A stretch of DNA of 64,000 nt from CBDEGU01 sp965238045 (GCA_965238045.1 CBDEGU010000005.1:62001-126000), one strand, 5' to 3'; shown: positions 45,347 through 55,209, counted from the first letter of the stretch. A program made the numbers and translations. The notes: generated by a model not told the origin, from the letters alone.

Positions 45347-46669
45347 CTACTTCGCCATTAACTCGAGCACGGCCGCCGTCATGGCTTTCGTGCCGGCCTC
45401 GAGCGCCGGCTTGGGATCGGGCGCGTAGATCGACGAATGCAGCGACGGCAGAGGGGGGCCGCCGGGTCGCATTGAGGCTGCCATCGTTTCCTTGGCCACG
45501 GTGCCGACGCGGAACATGAAGATGGGCGTGCGAGGTTTCTCGCGGCCGAAGCGGCCGAAGTCCTCTCCGCCCATCTCCTGGTCGCGCTCGACGACCTGGC
45601 TCTCGCCGAGCAGGCGGTTCCAGACTGGCAGCATGCGCTCGACGAGCTTGGGGTCGTTGTAGGTGGCCGGCGTGTACTCTTCATTGGCGAGCGTCATGGT
45701 GGGTTCGCGGTCCGGTGGCACGCCGGCGGCGCGCGCCATTCCCACGGTGATGCGGCGAATGGCGTCGAGAATGAGCTTGCGCGATTCGTCGCTGTAGGAG
45801 CGCACGGTGAGTTGCAGCTTGGCCTCGTCGGGGATGATGTTGTGCTTCGTGCCGGCGTGAATGGAGCCGACCGTCACCACGCCGGCGTCGATGGGGCGGA
45901 GTTCGCGGCTCACGATCGTCTGAAGGCCGAGGATCACCTGGGCAGCGATGACGATCGGGTCTCGGGTCTTATGCGGATAGGCGCCATGGCCGCTCACGCC
46001 GCGGATGGTAATGTCAACCGTGTCCACATTGGCCAGGACGAAGCCGGCGCGATAGCCGATCTTGCCGGCTTCGAGCGCGGCGTCGGTGTGCATGCCGAGG
46101 GCAAAATCAGGACGCGGCCATTTTTCAAACAGTCCGGCCTCGAGCATGTGGCGGGCGCCGGTGCCGCGCTCCTCGGCCGGCTGGCCGATCATGATCAGCG
46201 TCCCGGCCCAGTTGTCTTTCATTTGGCTCAGCAGACGGGCGGCTCCGACGAAGGAACTCATGTGAATGTCGTGTCCGCAGGCATGCATCACGGCGACGTC
46301 GTTGCCCTGGTCATCGGTGGCGCGCTGGTCCGAGGCGTAGGGCTTGCCGGTTTTCTCCAGCACCGGCAGACCATCGAGATCGGTGCGCACCATGACGGCC
46401 GGGCCGGCCCCGTTTTTCATCACGGCCACGAACCCATGACCGCCGATGCCGGTTGTGATGTCAAAGCCCAAGGGTTTCAATTCAGAGACCAGACGCGCCG
46501 CGGTCGCTTTTTCCTGATAGGAAAGCTCTGGATGGGAATGCAGGTGCTTATAGAGTTCGACGAGCGACGGCAGTTCCCGGACGGCGAGCTGGCGGATGCG
46601 GTTGTTGAGGTCTTGCGCCGGCAGCGCAGCCGTGAAAATGATGATAGTGAATAGAGCGCGAATGGTCAT
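45347..46669 (-). CDS. exported M20-family amidohydrolase/peptidase
   Basis: 440 residues with the signal peptide 'ALFTIIIFTAALPAQ'. The di-metal M20D (aminoacylase/carboxypeptidase) motifs are 'HLHSHPELSYQEKATAARLV', 'VMVRTDLDGLPVLEKTG', 'VMHACGHDIHMSSFVGAARL', the catalytic Glu in 'IGQPAEERGTGARHMLEAGL', and the last His in 'LPSLHSSIYAPD'. The lid domain 'VDITIRGVSGHGAYPHKTRD' is complete. It hydrolyses N-acyl amino acids or hippurate-like amides, here in the periplasm. Confidence 0.9.
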   Translation of the reverse strand: MTIRALFTIIIFTAALPAQDLNNRIRQLAVRELPSLVELYKHLHSHPELSYQEKATAARLVSELKPLGFDITTGIGGHGFVAVMKNGAGPAVMVRTDLDGLPVLEKTGKPYASDQRATDDQGNDVAVMHACGHDIHMSSFVGAARLLSQMKDNWAGTLIMIGQPAEERGTGARHMLEAGLFEKWPRPDFALGMHTDAALEAGKIGYRAGFVLANVDTVDITIRGVSGHGAYPHKTRDPIVIAAQVILGLQTIVSRELRPIDAGVVTVGSIHAGTKHNIIPDEAKLQLTVRSYSDESRKLILDAIRRITVGMARAAGVPPDREPTMTLANEEYTPATYNDPKLVERMLPVWNRLLGESQVVERDQEMGGEDFGRFGREKPRTPIFMFRVGTVAKETMAASMRPGGPPLPSLHSSIYAPDPKPALEAGTKAMTAAVLELMAK

Positions 46670-46892
46670 GATGCCCCCAATGGTGAGGTCATTTTACCAA
46701 GCCGGTGGATCTGACAAGTGGCGGAGAATACAGGCGGCAGTGGCTCGGCTTTTTCTATGAGCGCTGTGTGAAATAATGAGGTGATATGGCTTGTCTGTTT
46801 CTTCGGGCTCGCCATCCGCGTCCCGAGAGCCGGTCTTGAGCCCATCCACGGTGTTCTTGCCGGCGGGACCCACGACGAGTTCCGCAATCCGC

Positions 46893-48793
46893 ATGGCGTT
46901 ACTCTACTTTCGACAGTTTCTCGCCGCGCTGCGAAGAGAGGGGCCGGGTGCGACGATTCGCCGCTCGCGTGAACATTTTGCTCGTCTGCTGGTCTCCCAT
47001 GGGAATCTGCCCGAAAGAGTGGAGGCGCTTGAGGCGCTGACCGACCGGCAGGCCGAGACGATCACGAATCTTCTGGAGTCGATGGCGGCCGCGCCAAAAG
47101 CGCAGCCGCGAAAATCTCGATCATCCTGCCGGTTTGGAACCGGGCACGTCTGCTGCCGCGCGCGATCGAAAGCGTCTTAGCGCAAAGCTTGCAGGCTTGG
47201 GAGTTGATCGTCGTCGATGACGGCAGCACCGACGGAAGCGAGCGGGCGGCGGGCCCCTATTTGTCCGACACGAGAGTTCACTTGTTTCGCCGGGAACACC
47301 GAGGTGTATCGGCGGCACGCAACTACGGACTCGAACACAGCACGGCTCCGCTGATCGGATATCTGGATTCCGACTGCAAGCTCTATCCGCGGGTACTCGA
47401 TGAGGTCGTGGCCGCGATGACGGCCGCTCCCGAGGCGGACTGTCTCTACTGCGGACAGCATTGGGTGGACCGAGAGAGTGGAGAAGCCAGTATACTGGCG
47501 GACGTCTTCAGCCGCCAGGCACTGCTCGGCATGCGCACGCGGCTGGATCTGAATGTATTTTTTCACCGCCGGGCTCTGTACGAAAAATACGGAGGGTTCG
47601 ACCCGGATCTGCGGCGGCTGGTGGATTGGGATCTGATCCTTCGATATACGGCGGAGCGGCCACCGTTGCGAATTCCCTACATCGGAAGCTACTACGAGGC
47701 CGGCGTGGAGCCGCGCATCTCCAACATGGAGCCGCTGGAAGAGAACCAGATCAAGGTGCTGACCAAGCACACGGGGAGCGGGAGACGTCCGCCGCGCGTG
47801 CTCTACGCCCTGGACCAGTATCCGCAGCTTAGCGAGACCTATATTTCGACCGAAATTGATTTCATGTGCCGGCAGGGCGTCGACGTGATCACCTGGTCGG
47901 CCGTGCCGGCGCCAGTGCCCTACCCGGTGGACCATCCCGTGCTGCGAGGCCCGCTGGAGCGCGCGATCCGGCGAACACGGCCGGACCTAGTTCATACCCA
48001 CTGGCTGCACCATGGCCGGAATATCTTGCCGGCAGTGGCGGCGGCCGGGCTCCAACTGACGATTCGAGGGCATGGCTTTGAATTCGATGCGGGACTTGTG
48101 AAAACTCTCGCCAAGTCTCCCGGCCTGGCCCGTATGTATGTGTTCGAGCATCTGATCACGCCCGACATCGCATCGGAAAAGGTGCGGGCGGTTTCGGCGG
48201 CGGTGCGACTGGAGCGATTCGCGAGCAAGTATAAGGATGTCCGGATGGTGCTCCGTCTGGGCACGGCGCTGCCAAGCAAGGAGATGCGGCTATTTCTTGA
48301 GGCCGCTCAGGAGCTGCCCGAGTTTCGTTTTCTGCTGGGAATCGTCCGTTCCAACGGCATCCCGGAACATGTCGAAGAGATCCTTGCCTTCAATGAGCAA
48401 CTACCCAGGCCGGTGGAGATCCTGGTGAACATCCCCCACGAGCGAGCCCGCGAACTGACCCGAGAGGCGGGAATCTATCTGCATACATGCGGCCGGGGGG
48501 AAGTCTTCGGGATGCCGATTTCGATGATCGAATCACTAGCGGCGGGATCGTACGTTTTGGCCCGGCGGCGGCCCGAGGCCGATAGCTATCTCGGCGGCGC
48601 GGGACGCCTCTACGGCGACAGGGAAGAGGCCGTCTCGCAGATCCGCGAGACACTCGAGTGGGATGACGCCAGGTGGGAGAAACAGCGTGAGGCGTCGGTC
48701 GCGAGGGCGCGGCTGTTTTCCGAAGAAATTATCTTCGCGCCGATTTTGGAGGATTGGCGCCGCCTGGCGGCCGAGGAAACGCTTCTGGATTGA
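46893..48793 (+). pseudogene. GT2-GT4 fusion glycosyltransferase with a frameshift
   Basis: Starts at ATG 46893 with a helical N-terminus ('MALLYFRQFLAALRREGPGA', then 'LEALTDRQAETITNLLESMA'). At about 47,095-47,115 the frame changes by one base. In the new frame comes 'ISIILPVWNRARLLPRAIES', 'LIVVDDGSTDGSE' and 'GVSAARNYGLEHSTAPLIGY', a GT2 family domain with the 'LDSDC' metal motif. From about 47,770 a second, GT4-like domain runs ('VLYALDQYPQLSETYISTEI' to 'EVFGMPISMIESLAAGSYVL'). The downstream frame has no start codon before the GT2 catalytic part, so it cannot be a separate gene. Restoring one base gives a protein of about 634 residues, probably for polysaccharide or glycan assembly. 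Confidence 0.8.
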
Positions 48794-48911
48794 CGGCTGG
48801 GAGAAGCAAGGCCGCTCGGGCTCGGCAGTGCGGGGCGGGGTAGGATGGAGCAGGGCGGCGCCAAATCCCGGCGCCGGGCGGTGGAATGCTTTCTCGGGAG
48901 GGAGCGTTGTC

Positions 48912-49886
48912 ATGAGAGGACGCGAGTGGATGGCGGCGGCTGGACTCACTGCAACGGTGTTGTCGGGGCTGGCGGGCGCGGCGGAAATTCCGGACAGGCG
49001 ATCGGCCAGGAATCCCATCGTTCGCGTGGTCACGATCAGCCAGAACGGCCTTCGCGGGCCGGATCCCGAACGGCTGGCCGCTACGATGGTTCGGCTGGAC
49101 CGGGCAGCTTCGTTTCGGCCGGATATCGCGGTGCTGCCCGAGGTGTTTCTTCCCGATACCGAAGAGACGGTGCCCGGGCCGGTTACCGAGCGGCTGGCCA
49201 AATGGGCGCGCAAGAATTCGTCGTATGTCATGTTCGGTCTCAAGACGCGCAGCGAAGGCAAGCTTCTCAATTCGGCGATCTTGCTCGACCGGCAAGGCCG
49301 CGTGATGGGGCAATATCACAAGAGCCACCCGACCGAAAATGAATTGAGGAAGGGTATCTCGCCGGGAGACAAGGACCCGCTTGTTTTCGAGACAGCTTTC
49401 GGAACGATCGGCGTTCAGATCTGCTTCGACGTTAATTGGCGGGAAGACTGGAAGCGTCTCAAGGAGAAGGGCGCAAGCGTCGTCTTCTTCCCGGCGGCCT
49501 ATCCGGCGGCGCGCCAGCTTGCGGCGCTGGCTCTGATGAACGAGATGTTCATCGTATCGTCGGTTCAGGACCGCCACGCGCGGATTTACGACATCACTGG
49601 AGACGTGCTCGCCGCCTCGGGAAAGTTTCAGCACTGGGCGGGCATGGCGCTGCCGCTCGGCAAGCGTCTGTTTGAGATCGACTTTCACGTCAAGAAGATC
49701 CGGGCGATTCAGAAGAAGTACGGCGACAAGGTCGAAGTGAAGTGGTATCACGAAGACGACTGGGTCACGCTGGCGTCGCTGGACGCGGATCTGACCGTGG
49801 ACGATCTGATCGAGGAATTCGGCCTGACGCCGCTGGCGGCCTATCGCGAACGGGCGTCGCGGGCGATCGAATCGGCGCGGAAATAG
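48912..49886 (+). CDS. exported carbon-nitrogen hydrolase (nitrilase superfamily)
   Basis: 324 residues from ATG 48912 with GGGAGGGAG upstream. A signal peptide ('AAAGLTATVLSGLAGAAE') precedes the alpha-beta-beta-alpha fold with the full Glu-Lys-Cys triad: Glu in 'VLPEVFLPD', Lys in 'MGQYHKSHPTENE', Cys in 'IGVQICFDVNW'. The C-terminal region 'KKIRAIQKKYGDKVEVKWYH' is unlike common amidases and may be an added dimerisation arm. Such exported members are frequent in Acidobacteria and Planctomycetes; the amide substrate is unknown. It follows the glycosyltransferase gene by about 120 bases on the same strand. Confidence 0.88.
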   Translation: MRGREWMAAAGLTATVLSGLAGAAEIPDRRSARNPIVRVVTISQNGLRGPDPERLAATMVRLDRAASFRPDIAVLPEVFLPDTEETVPGPVTERLAKWARKNSSYVMFGLKTRSEGKLLNSAILLDRQGRVMGQYHKSHPTENELRKGISPGDKDPLVFETAFGTIGVQICFDVNWREDWKRLKEKGASVVFFPAAYPAARQLAALALMNEMFIVSSVQDRHARIYDITGDVLAASGKFQHWAGMALPLGKRLFEIDFHVKKIRAIQKKYGDKVEVKWYHEDDWVTLASLDADLTVDDLIEEFGLTPLAAYRERASRAIESARK

Positions 49887-50005
49887 CTGTTGCGGCGACG
49901 GGAAGATGCAGCAGAAGACATGCTGACGGCGCTTCCGCGCAAAGATGCGGAAGGGGATACGGAAGGGGCCACCGAACGCGCTGACGTTGTCTGCCAGCGG
50001 GCTCT

Positions 50006-52162
50006 TTAGGCGCCGGCGGGTACAGCGCGACCGGTCCCCGCGCGCCGCGGTGTCTCGGCGAGCGTTTGCTGAATCAGCGCGATGGCCGCCCCGGGGCTGA
50101 ACGGTTTCCGCAGCAGTGCCCGCACCCCCATGTCTTGGGCGGCCTCCTCCGTAATCATCTCGGTAAATCCAGCCATGAGGATGACGGGTATGTCCGGCCG
50201 AATGCCTATCAGCGCGCGTGCCAGATCGATGCCGCTCAACTCCGGCATGCTTACATCGGAAAGCACGAGGTCGAACTCGCCGGGCCCGGACCGGAACAAT
50301 TCGAGTGCTTCTTCACTGCTGGTCAGCGCTAGTACGTGATATCCTTGGCGCTCAAGCATTCCGCGGCCCAGCTTGATGATTGGTTCTTCGTCGTCCACGA
50401 CGAGAATGCGCTCGCCGCCCGCAGAACGGGAGGGCGCCGCCGCAGTCGCGGATGCCTCGCGGGCGCCGGTCTGGGGCAGATACACACGGAAGGTGGCGCC
50501 GGCGCCCGGCTTGCTGTCCACTTCGATCACGCCGCCGTGGCTGGTGACGATTTCGTGGACGACCGAGAGTCCCAGTCCGGTTCCCTCGCCCTGGCACTTG
50601 GTGGTGAAAAAGGGGTCGAAGATGTGCTTCTGCACGGCCGGGGGGATTCCCTCGCCGGTGTCGCGAACCGAAATCTTCACGCAACCGCGTTGCCCGCTGC
50701 CGCCGAGTTTCGTCAGCTCGGGTGAGCCCGCCTCCAAGCCGCTCACGGTTACTTCCAGCAGTCCTCCGGAAGCGCCCATCGCGTGGCAGGCGTTGGTACA
50801 GAGATTCACCAGGATTTGGTGAATCAGCGTCGAGTTCGCGTAAATGCATCCGCTGTCCACGCCGATCGTGGAGTGAATCTCGACGGTCGCGGGAAGAGTG
50901 GCCCGCAATAGCTTGAGCACGTCCTGGACCAGAGGACCCACTTGGACCGTCTTTCGGTCCGTCGTGCTGAGGCGGCTGAAAGCCAGGATCTGCCGCACAA
51001 GGTCCTTGGCTCGCCCTGCGGCGTCGAGCACCGTTTTCAGGTCGTTGCGGTTCTCGGAGTTGGCTGGCAGCCGCTCTTCGACCAGTTGGGTCAAGCCGAT
51101 GATTGGTACGAGCAGATTGTTGAATTCGTGAGCAACTCCGCCGGCGAGCGTGCCCACGGCCTCCATCTTCCGGGCCTGGTTCAGGCGCGCCTCGGCGCGT
51201 TTTCGCTCCGTGATATCACTGCAGCAGACAATATAGCCGGCAGGGACCTCGTCCTGGCGCCGGACCGAGAGGCGCAGCAAGCTGAAGATCTCCTGTCCAT
51301 CCCGCCTGCGAGTCCGGCACGCCAGTTCGTGCAAGTTCTTTTCCCGGGTCGGTGCCAGGACGTCCGGCATAAGGCGTATGCCGGCCTCGAAAAAAAAGAT
51401 GATCGCCAGGGGTTCGCCGAGAACCTCTGCCGGACGATAGCCGTAGATTCGCTCAGCGCCGGCGTTCCAGGTTTCAATCTTTCCCTCAAGATCCGTCGAG
51501 ACGACCGCGTCATGGACCTGTTCGAGCATCTGGACGTAGCTCTCCGATTCCCGATTGTGGCGACGGCAGCGGCGCCAATAGATGAGTCCGAGCCCTCCCA
51601 GGCTCGCCGCCCAGAACAGGACCAGCGCCAGAAACGCGGGATGCAGATCGTAGGGGAGTAGGACGGAGAAGTCTGCCGGCTCGCCGAGGGAGACCGGAGG
51701 CGAAATCCCCGGCGCGGGATAGGCGGCTTCCTCCCGGCTCAAGACCTGCGGGCCTCCGCCCAGGATGCCAGCATAAACTCGATCGCCCACCGGCAGTATG
51801 GGCCAGACACGGTCGTGCGCGAGTCCGGTTGCCGCCTCGAAAGCGGACAAAACGCCGTCGGTCGTCTCAGCAACGTCAATGACCGCGCCTGACGGCAGTC
51901 CCGGCTCGCTGCCATAGTGGGCCCAGCGCCAAGATTCATTGCGGGCATGATCCTGGGCAGACCCGGCGAGCGAGCCCAGCAAGAACAACGGAACGCGGGC
52001 GAGACGCCCGGCCAGGCGGCAACCCCGGATCGCCGAGAAAAAGGTTTCGCCTCGGGCCCGTCTCAGGCGGAACCAGACTCGCCCCATTCCCTCTTTCATC
52101 CATTCCCCGAAAAAAACACCACACCGGGAGCGGGGACGGACAGGACGCGAAATCAAAGACAT
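50006..52162 (-). CDS. hybrid sensor histidine kinase with receiver domain, sensor part shortened
   Basis: 718 residues. After a signal/anchor-like N-terminus comes 'WRWAHYGSEPGLPSGAVIDV', the opening of a Reg_prop beta-propeller sensor, but only about one blade remains. A transmembrane helix ('FLALVLFWAASLGGLGLIYW', about 175-195) leads to a PAS domain ('VVSTDLEGKIETWNAGAERI', 'RIYGYRPAEVLGEPLAIIFF') with PAC 'GYIVCCSDITERKRAEARLN'. HisKA follows with the phospho-His in 'GTLAGGVAHEFNNLLVPIIG', then HATPase_c ('VKISVRDTGEGIPPAVQKHI', 'GEGTGLGLSVVHEIVTSHGG'). The C-terminal receiver has its phospho-Asp in 'LVLSDVSMPELSGIDLARAL'. Catalytic parts are intact. No response regulator gene is adjacent. 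Confidence 0.9.
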   Translation of the reverse strand: MSLISRPVRPRSRCGVFFGEWMKEGMGRVWFRLRRARGETFFSAIRGCRLAGRLARVPLFLLGSLAGSAQDHARNESWRWAHYGSEPGLPSGAVIDVAETTDGVLSAFEAATGLAHDRVWPILPVGDRVYAGILGGGPQVLSREEAAYPAPGISPPVSLGEPADFSVLLPYDLHPAFLALVLFWAASLGGLGLIYWRRCRRHNRESESYVQMLEQVHDAVVSTDLEGKIETWNAGAERIYGYRPAEVLGEPLAIIFFFEAGIRLMPDVLAPTREKNLHELACRTRRRDGQEIFSLLRLSVRRQDEVPAGYIVCCSDITERKRAEARLNQARKMEAVGTLAGGVAHEFNNLLVPIIGLTQLVEERLPANSENRNDLKTVLDAAGRAKDLVRQILAFSRLSTTDRKTVQVGPLVQDVLKLLRATLPATVEIHSTIGVDSGCIYANSTLIHQILVNLCTNACHAMGASGGLLEVTVSGLEAGSPELTKLGGSGQRGCVKISVRDTGEGIPPAVQKHIFDPFFTTKCQGEGTGLGLSVVHEIVTSHGGVIEVDSKPGAGATFRVYLPQTGAREASATAAAPSRSAGGERILVVDDEEPIIKLGRGMLERQGYHVLALTSSEEALELFRSGPGEFDLVLSDVSMPELSGIDLARALIGIRPDIPVILMAGFTEMITEEAAQDMGVRALLRKPFSPGAAIALIQQTLAETPRRAGTGRAVPAGA

Positions 52163-52330
52163 GAAATATCACCCAATCACGACAAAACAGAGTCGCTGCA
52201 AACAAATAGAGTCGATATTAATGAAGAAGACGCGCTTTGCTTCCAATAGTTTAGCTTGTTTTACGTCGCTAGACAACATGCCAGGAGTCGGCTTTCAAGA
52301 GGTAATAGAAATAGAATGATCCCAAAAATA

Positions 52331-52452
52331 GGCCGATAAAAAAGGCACAATGAACCAGGAAACGGTGAGGAGATTCGATTGGAATGGACGCCAAAAGCGA
52401 GGCCGTTAAAGAAGGGACAATGAACCAGGGAACGGTAAGGAGGCTCTATTGT
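52331..52452 (+). repeat. imperfect 70-bp tandem duplication
   Basis: The segment starting GGCCGATAAAAAAGGCACAA at 52331 is repeated with changes from 52401 (GGCCGTTAAAGAAGGGACAA). Both copies continue 'tgaaccagg(a/g)aacggt' and end in a purine-rich 'gaggag/aaggagg' patch. The second patch is the ribosome site of the transposase fragment. Confidence 0.75.
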
Positions 52453-52530
52453 CTCGAAGACGATTCACGAAAGAGTGCAAGCTGGCGGCCGTCAGGCGGC
52501 TCGAAGCCGGTGAGTCGAGCTTGCGCGCTA
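52449..52530 (+). pseudogene. IS3-type transposase OrfA fragment
   Basis: From TTG 52449, behind AAGGAGG, the frame reads 'SRRRFTKECKLAAVRRLEAG' then ESS, the typical opening of the helix-turn-helix OrfA of IS3-family elements. It is cut after about 25 residues by the left end of the IS1182 derivative. The rest of the gene is not present. Confidence 0.65.
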
Positions 52531-52531
52531 G

Positions 52532-52816
52532 GAGTCTGTCCGAGTATTAGTCATTTTCTTCTTTGGGAATTTTAGAAAAAACACAAGTGGGTGATAATGG
52601 TTTACTGGGAAGAATCTGCCGTCTCTACCCCCCCCCGAACAAGAACGGCTGCCGCCAGGGACCACATCACGGCATGAATCGAGGAATCCGAGCTCGCGAG
52701 AGGTTGTATCCAGTCGGCGCCGGCTTGGGTCCGCATCGCGAGAGCGACCTTCCCGGGCGGCTGCCGGGTCTGTCGGGCACGCGTCCGGGGCGAAGAATTA
52801 CTGTTCGGACAGACTC
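52532..52816 (+). mobile_element. deleted IS1182-family derivative (MITE-sized)
   Basis: 285 bp. The left end GAGTCTGTCCGAGTATTAGT and the following 'cattttcttctttg' nearly match the intact IS1182 element at 5828, up to the equivalents of its first transposase codons ('gataatggtttactggga'). The right end is TCGGACAGACTC, the inverted repeat. Everything coding has been lost. CTAG precedes the left end (52528-52531), but CAGG follows the right, so the target copy is mutated. Confidence 0.8.
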
Positions 52817-52856
52817 CAGGGGCATTGCGAGCCGGAGAACGAAAGCCGCGCTCAGA

Positions 52857-53957
52857 CTATCGTGTCGGTGTGGTCTCGATTTCCACGGGCTTATTGCCAA
52901 GCCCGTGAATGAGAATCCCGCCCTTGCGACGCTTCGCGGCCGGAGGCGGCGGAGCGACGCCGGCCACTGGCACGGCTGGCGAGGTGCCGCTGGAACCTTG
53001 CGAGGAAAACGACTGCCCGAGTTGCCCTCCTCCGCCCCTAGAGGCCATCTGCCGCCGGATTTCCGCCTCGGGAATGCGAATCGACGCTCGCAAGGTTAGA
53101 CCGTCCACTGCAAACTGCAGTTGTTCCATCAGCTTTTTTGCCTCGGGGTTCGTGTCCGAACCGGCTTTCATGAGACTCAGGAAACCGTTCGCCATGTTGT
53201 ACAACTCCATGGCGCCCGCCGCGCTCCGAGCACGAACCTCGATGGTCATGTCCACATCGTGTGCTAGATGGACCGCGAATCCGAAGCCGTCGATTTTTGA
53301 CAACGCTTCGGAGGCTCCCAGCGCTCCGCCCCCGGCGCCCAGCCCGCTGTCAAAGGGTCCGTTGACGATCAGCCAGAGGTGGTTCCGCCCCAGGCGGTTG
53401 ATTCCTTGTTGCAGCGCCCCGTCGATCATCGACTGCGAACCGGTCGCCCGCCGGTCAATCACGCCGCGTATCTCGGGGAGTTTGCCAATCACGGCATAGC
53501 TCGAATCGAGGACGCTCATGTAGGTGACATCGCTGGAATCCGGCGCTTGGAAGCGCAGGACGGGAAAGCCCCGGTACTCCTCGGTTTCGCATCCCCGGTT
53601 GCAAATCATGCCCTGGAACCCGCCGTCGCCGAATCGTCCCCGCAAGGCGACCAGAACATTGTTCGGCTCCTTGCTGGCGCTTGCGGCGTCAATCTTCGCG
53701 GCGATCAGCACTTCGTCGAGATACTGGAACGGATTCGCGCCCAGCATGCTGAACAGGTTCTGTATTTGGGGATTCGAGCGCTGTGCTTCCGCCAGGGCCG
53801 TCGTCACCAGAGGCGACGAGGCCACCTCGGCGAGCCGCACTCCCATGATGAAGTTCGCATCTGGAGCCGAGAAATTGACGAGGTTCTGGTCCGCGCCGGG
53901 CAACAGCACCGCGCTGAGAGCCAAGGCCAGGAGCCCATTTCTGATTGCTGATTTCAT
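52857..53957 (-). CDS. exported hypothetical protein (DUF3352-like)
   Basis: 366 residues from ATG 53957, chosen for the AAGGAGAAGGC site; a longer frame begins inside the adjacent repeat. Signal peptide 'GLLALALSAVLLPGA'. The body has 'VNFSAPDANFIMGVRLAEVA', 'FSMLGANPFQYLDEVLIAAK', 'DVTYMSVLDSSYAVIGKLPE' and 'NHLWLIVNGPFDSGLG', a pattern of repeated alpha/beta units like DUF3352-type solute proteins in Acidobacteria. The last 60 residues are Gly/Ser/Pro-rich with a basic patch. Function unknown. A MITE-like repeat sits 12 bases before the start and may have replaced its promoter. Confidence 0.7.
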   Translation of the reverse strand: MKSAIRNGLLALALSAVLLPGADQNLVNFSAPDANFIMGVRLAEVASSPLVTTALAEAQRSNPQIQNLFSMLGANPFQYLDEVLIAAKIDAASASKEPNNVLVALRGRFGDGGFQGMICNRGCETEEYRGFPVLRFQAPDSSDVTYMSVLDSSYAVIGKLPEIRGVIDRRATGSQSMIDGALQQGINRLGRNHLWLIVNGPFDSGLGAGGGALGASEALSKIDGFGFAVHLAHDVDMTIEVRARSAAGAMELYNMANGFLSLMKAGSDTNPEAKKLMEQLQFAVDGLTLRASIRIPEAEIRRQMASRGGGGQLGQSFSSQGSSGTSPAVPVAGVAPPPPAAKRRKGGILIHGLGNKPVEIETTPTR

Positions 53958-53969
53958 TGCCTTCTCCTT

Positions 53970-54149
53970 AGCCCGCATTTCTCACCACCTGACGATCGAA
54001 GCACATGCGAGGCCCGCCATTCCTTCGTTGCGCTTGCTCGCCGTGCTCAACGTACTGTCAAGTACGCCTGCGCTCGTCAAGCGGCGCGCGCCTCGTACTA
54101 ACGGGCCTCTCACGCACTTCGCTTCGCCACGTGGTGAGAAAAGCGGGCT
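53970..54149 (+). repeat. MITE-like palindromic repeat, copy 2
   Basis: 180 bp, same orientation as copy 1. Ends AGCCCGCATTTCTCACCACC and, inverted, AGCCCGCTTTTCTCACCACG. It lies immediately upstream of the exported hypothetical gene. Confidence 0.9.
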
Positions 54150-54325
54150 AGTCCTTCATTCTAGGCAACGGCCGCGGAGCACGGAATCCGGGAAAGACCT
54201 TACTGTGTGCCCTACTGACCAGTATGCCCATTCCCCGCGCTGACGAATCAGACGCATTGTAAGAGGTGCGGGTCCTCATATTACGCTGACCGGGTGAGCC
54301 GAAACCCGCATGCTATTCTGAACCC

Positions 54326-55138
54326 ATGAGCCCTCCCAGACGGTTTCAGCCCGCCTATTGGGTGCTGATCGCCGCCCTTGGCGCCGCTGGCCTTCTGGTT
54401 GCCCAGCGCAAGTACCGCGGCGTTCCCTTTCCCCCGGAGCTGGATCTTACCGAGCCGCCCCCGGGCGGCGACCGGCCTGGGGAGTTCTACTTCGCCCGGC
54501 TGGCGTATTCCGACCCCTACGGCATGCGCATTGAGGGCGACCGGCCGTGGATGATCGACTCGCCGGCCGCCGAGCGTCATTTCCTGCAAGGGCTGCGCCG
54601 ATTGTCGAACATTGATTCGCGGCCGACCGAGGTCTATGTCCGGGCCGTCGACGAGGAGTTGTTTGACTATCCCTGGATCTATGTCGTCGAGCCGGGTCAC
54701 TGGGATCTCTCGGTAGAGGAAACCGACGGGCTCCGCGAGTATCTGCTGCGAGGCGGATTCATCGTCTTCGACGATTTTCACGGCACCTACGAATGGGCCA
54801 TGTTCATGCGCGGCATGCGCCGTATCTTTCCCGATCGTCCCGTCGTCGAGTTGAGCGAAGACGACGAAGTGTTTCACGTGCTCTATGACCTCAGCCTCGG
54901 CACGCAGATTCCCGGCGTACAGATGCTCTATACCGGTCGCACCTATGAAAACGACGGCGTCGAACCGCACTGGCGCGGCGTATACGACGACGAAGGCCGT
55001 CTGATGATGCTCATCAACCACAACATGGATCTCGGCGACGCCTGGGAGCATGCCGACTGGCCCCACTACCCGGAGAAATACACCGCCCTCGCCTACCGCA
55101 TGGCGATTAACTACATCGTCTACTCCATGACGCACTGA
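54326..55138 (+). CDS. DUF4159 protein, membrane anchored
   Basis: 270 residues. An N-terminal anchor ('YWVLIAALGAAGLLVAQRKY') is followed by the DUF4159 domain: 'FYFARLAYSDPYGMRIEGDR', 'YPWIYVVEPGHWDLSVEETD', 'LREYLLRGGFIVFDDFHGTY', 'IPGVQMLYTGRTYENDG', 'LMMLINHNMDLGDAWEHADW' and 'YPEKYTALAYRMAINYIVYS'. DUF4159 resembles the glutamine-amidotransferase-like domain of proteins linked to MoxR/BatA clusters, but no such cluster is here. The gene is framed by two MITE copies in opposite orientation. Confidence 0.88.
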   Translation: MSPPRRFQPAYWVLIAALGAAGLLVAQRKYRGVPFPPELDLTEPPPGGDRPGEFYFARLAYSDPYGMRIEGDRPWMIDSPAAERHFLQGLRRLSNIDSRPTEVYVRAVDEELFDYPWIYVVEPGHWDLSVEETDGLREYLLRGGFIVFDDFHGTYEWAMFMRGMRRIFPDRPVVELSEDDEVFHVLYDLSLGTQIPGVQMLYTGRTYENDGVEPHWRGVYDDEGRLMMLINHNMDLGDAWEHADWPHYPEKYTALAYRMAINYIVYSMTH

Positions 55139-55209
55139 GCGTGAACCGCTGCCGATAGGGGCCGGACGCTAAAGTTTTAAGCCGCGAAGCCGATATGAAC
55201 ATAGCACCT

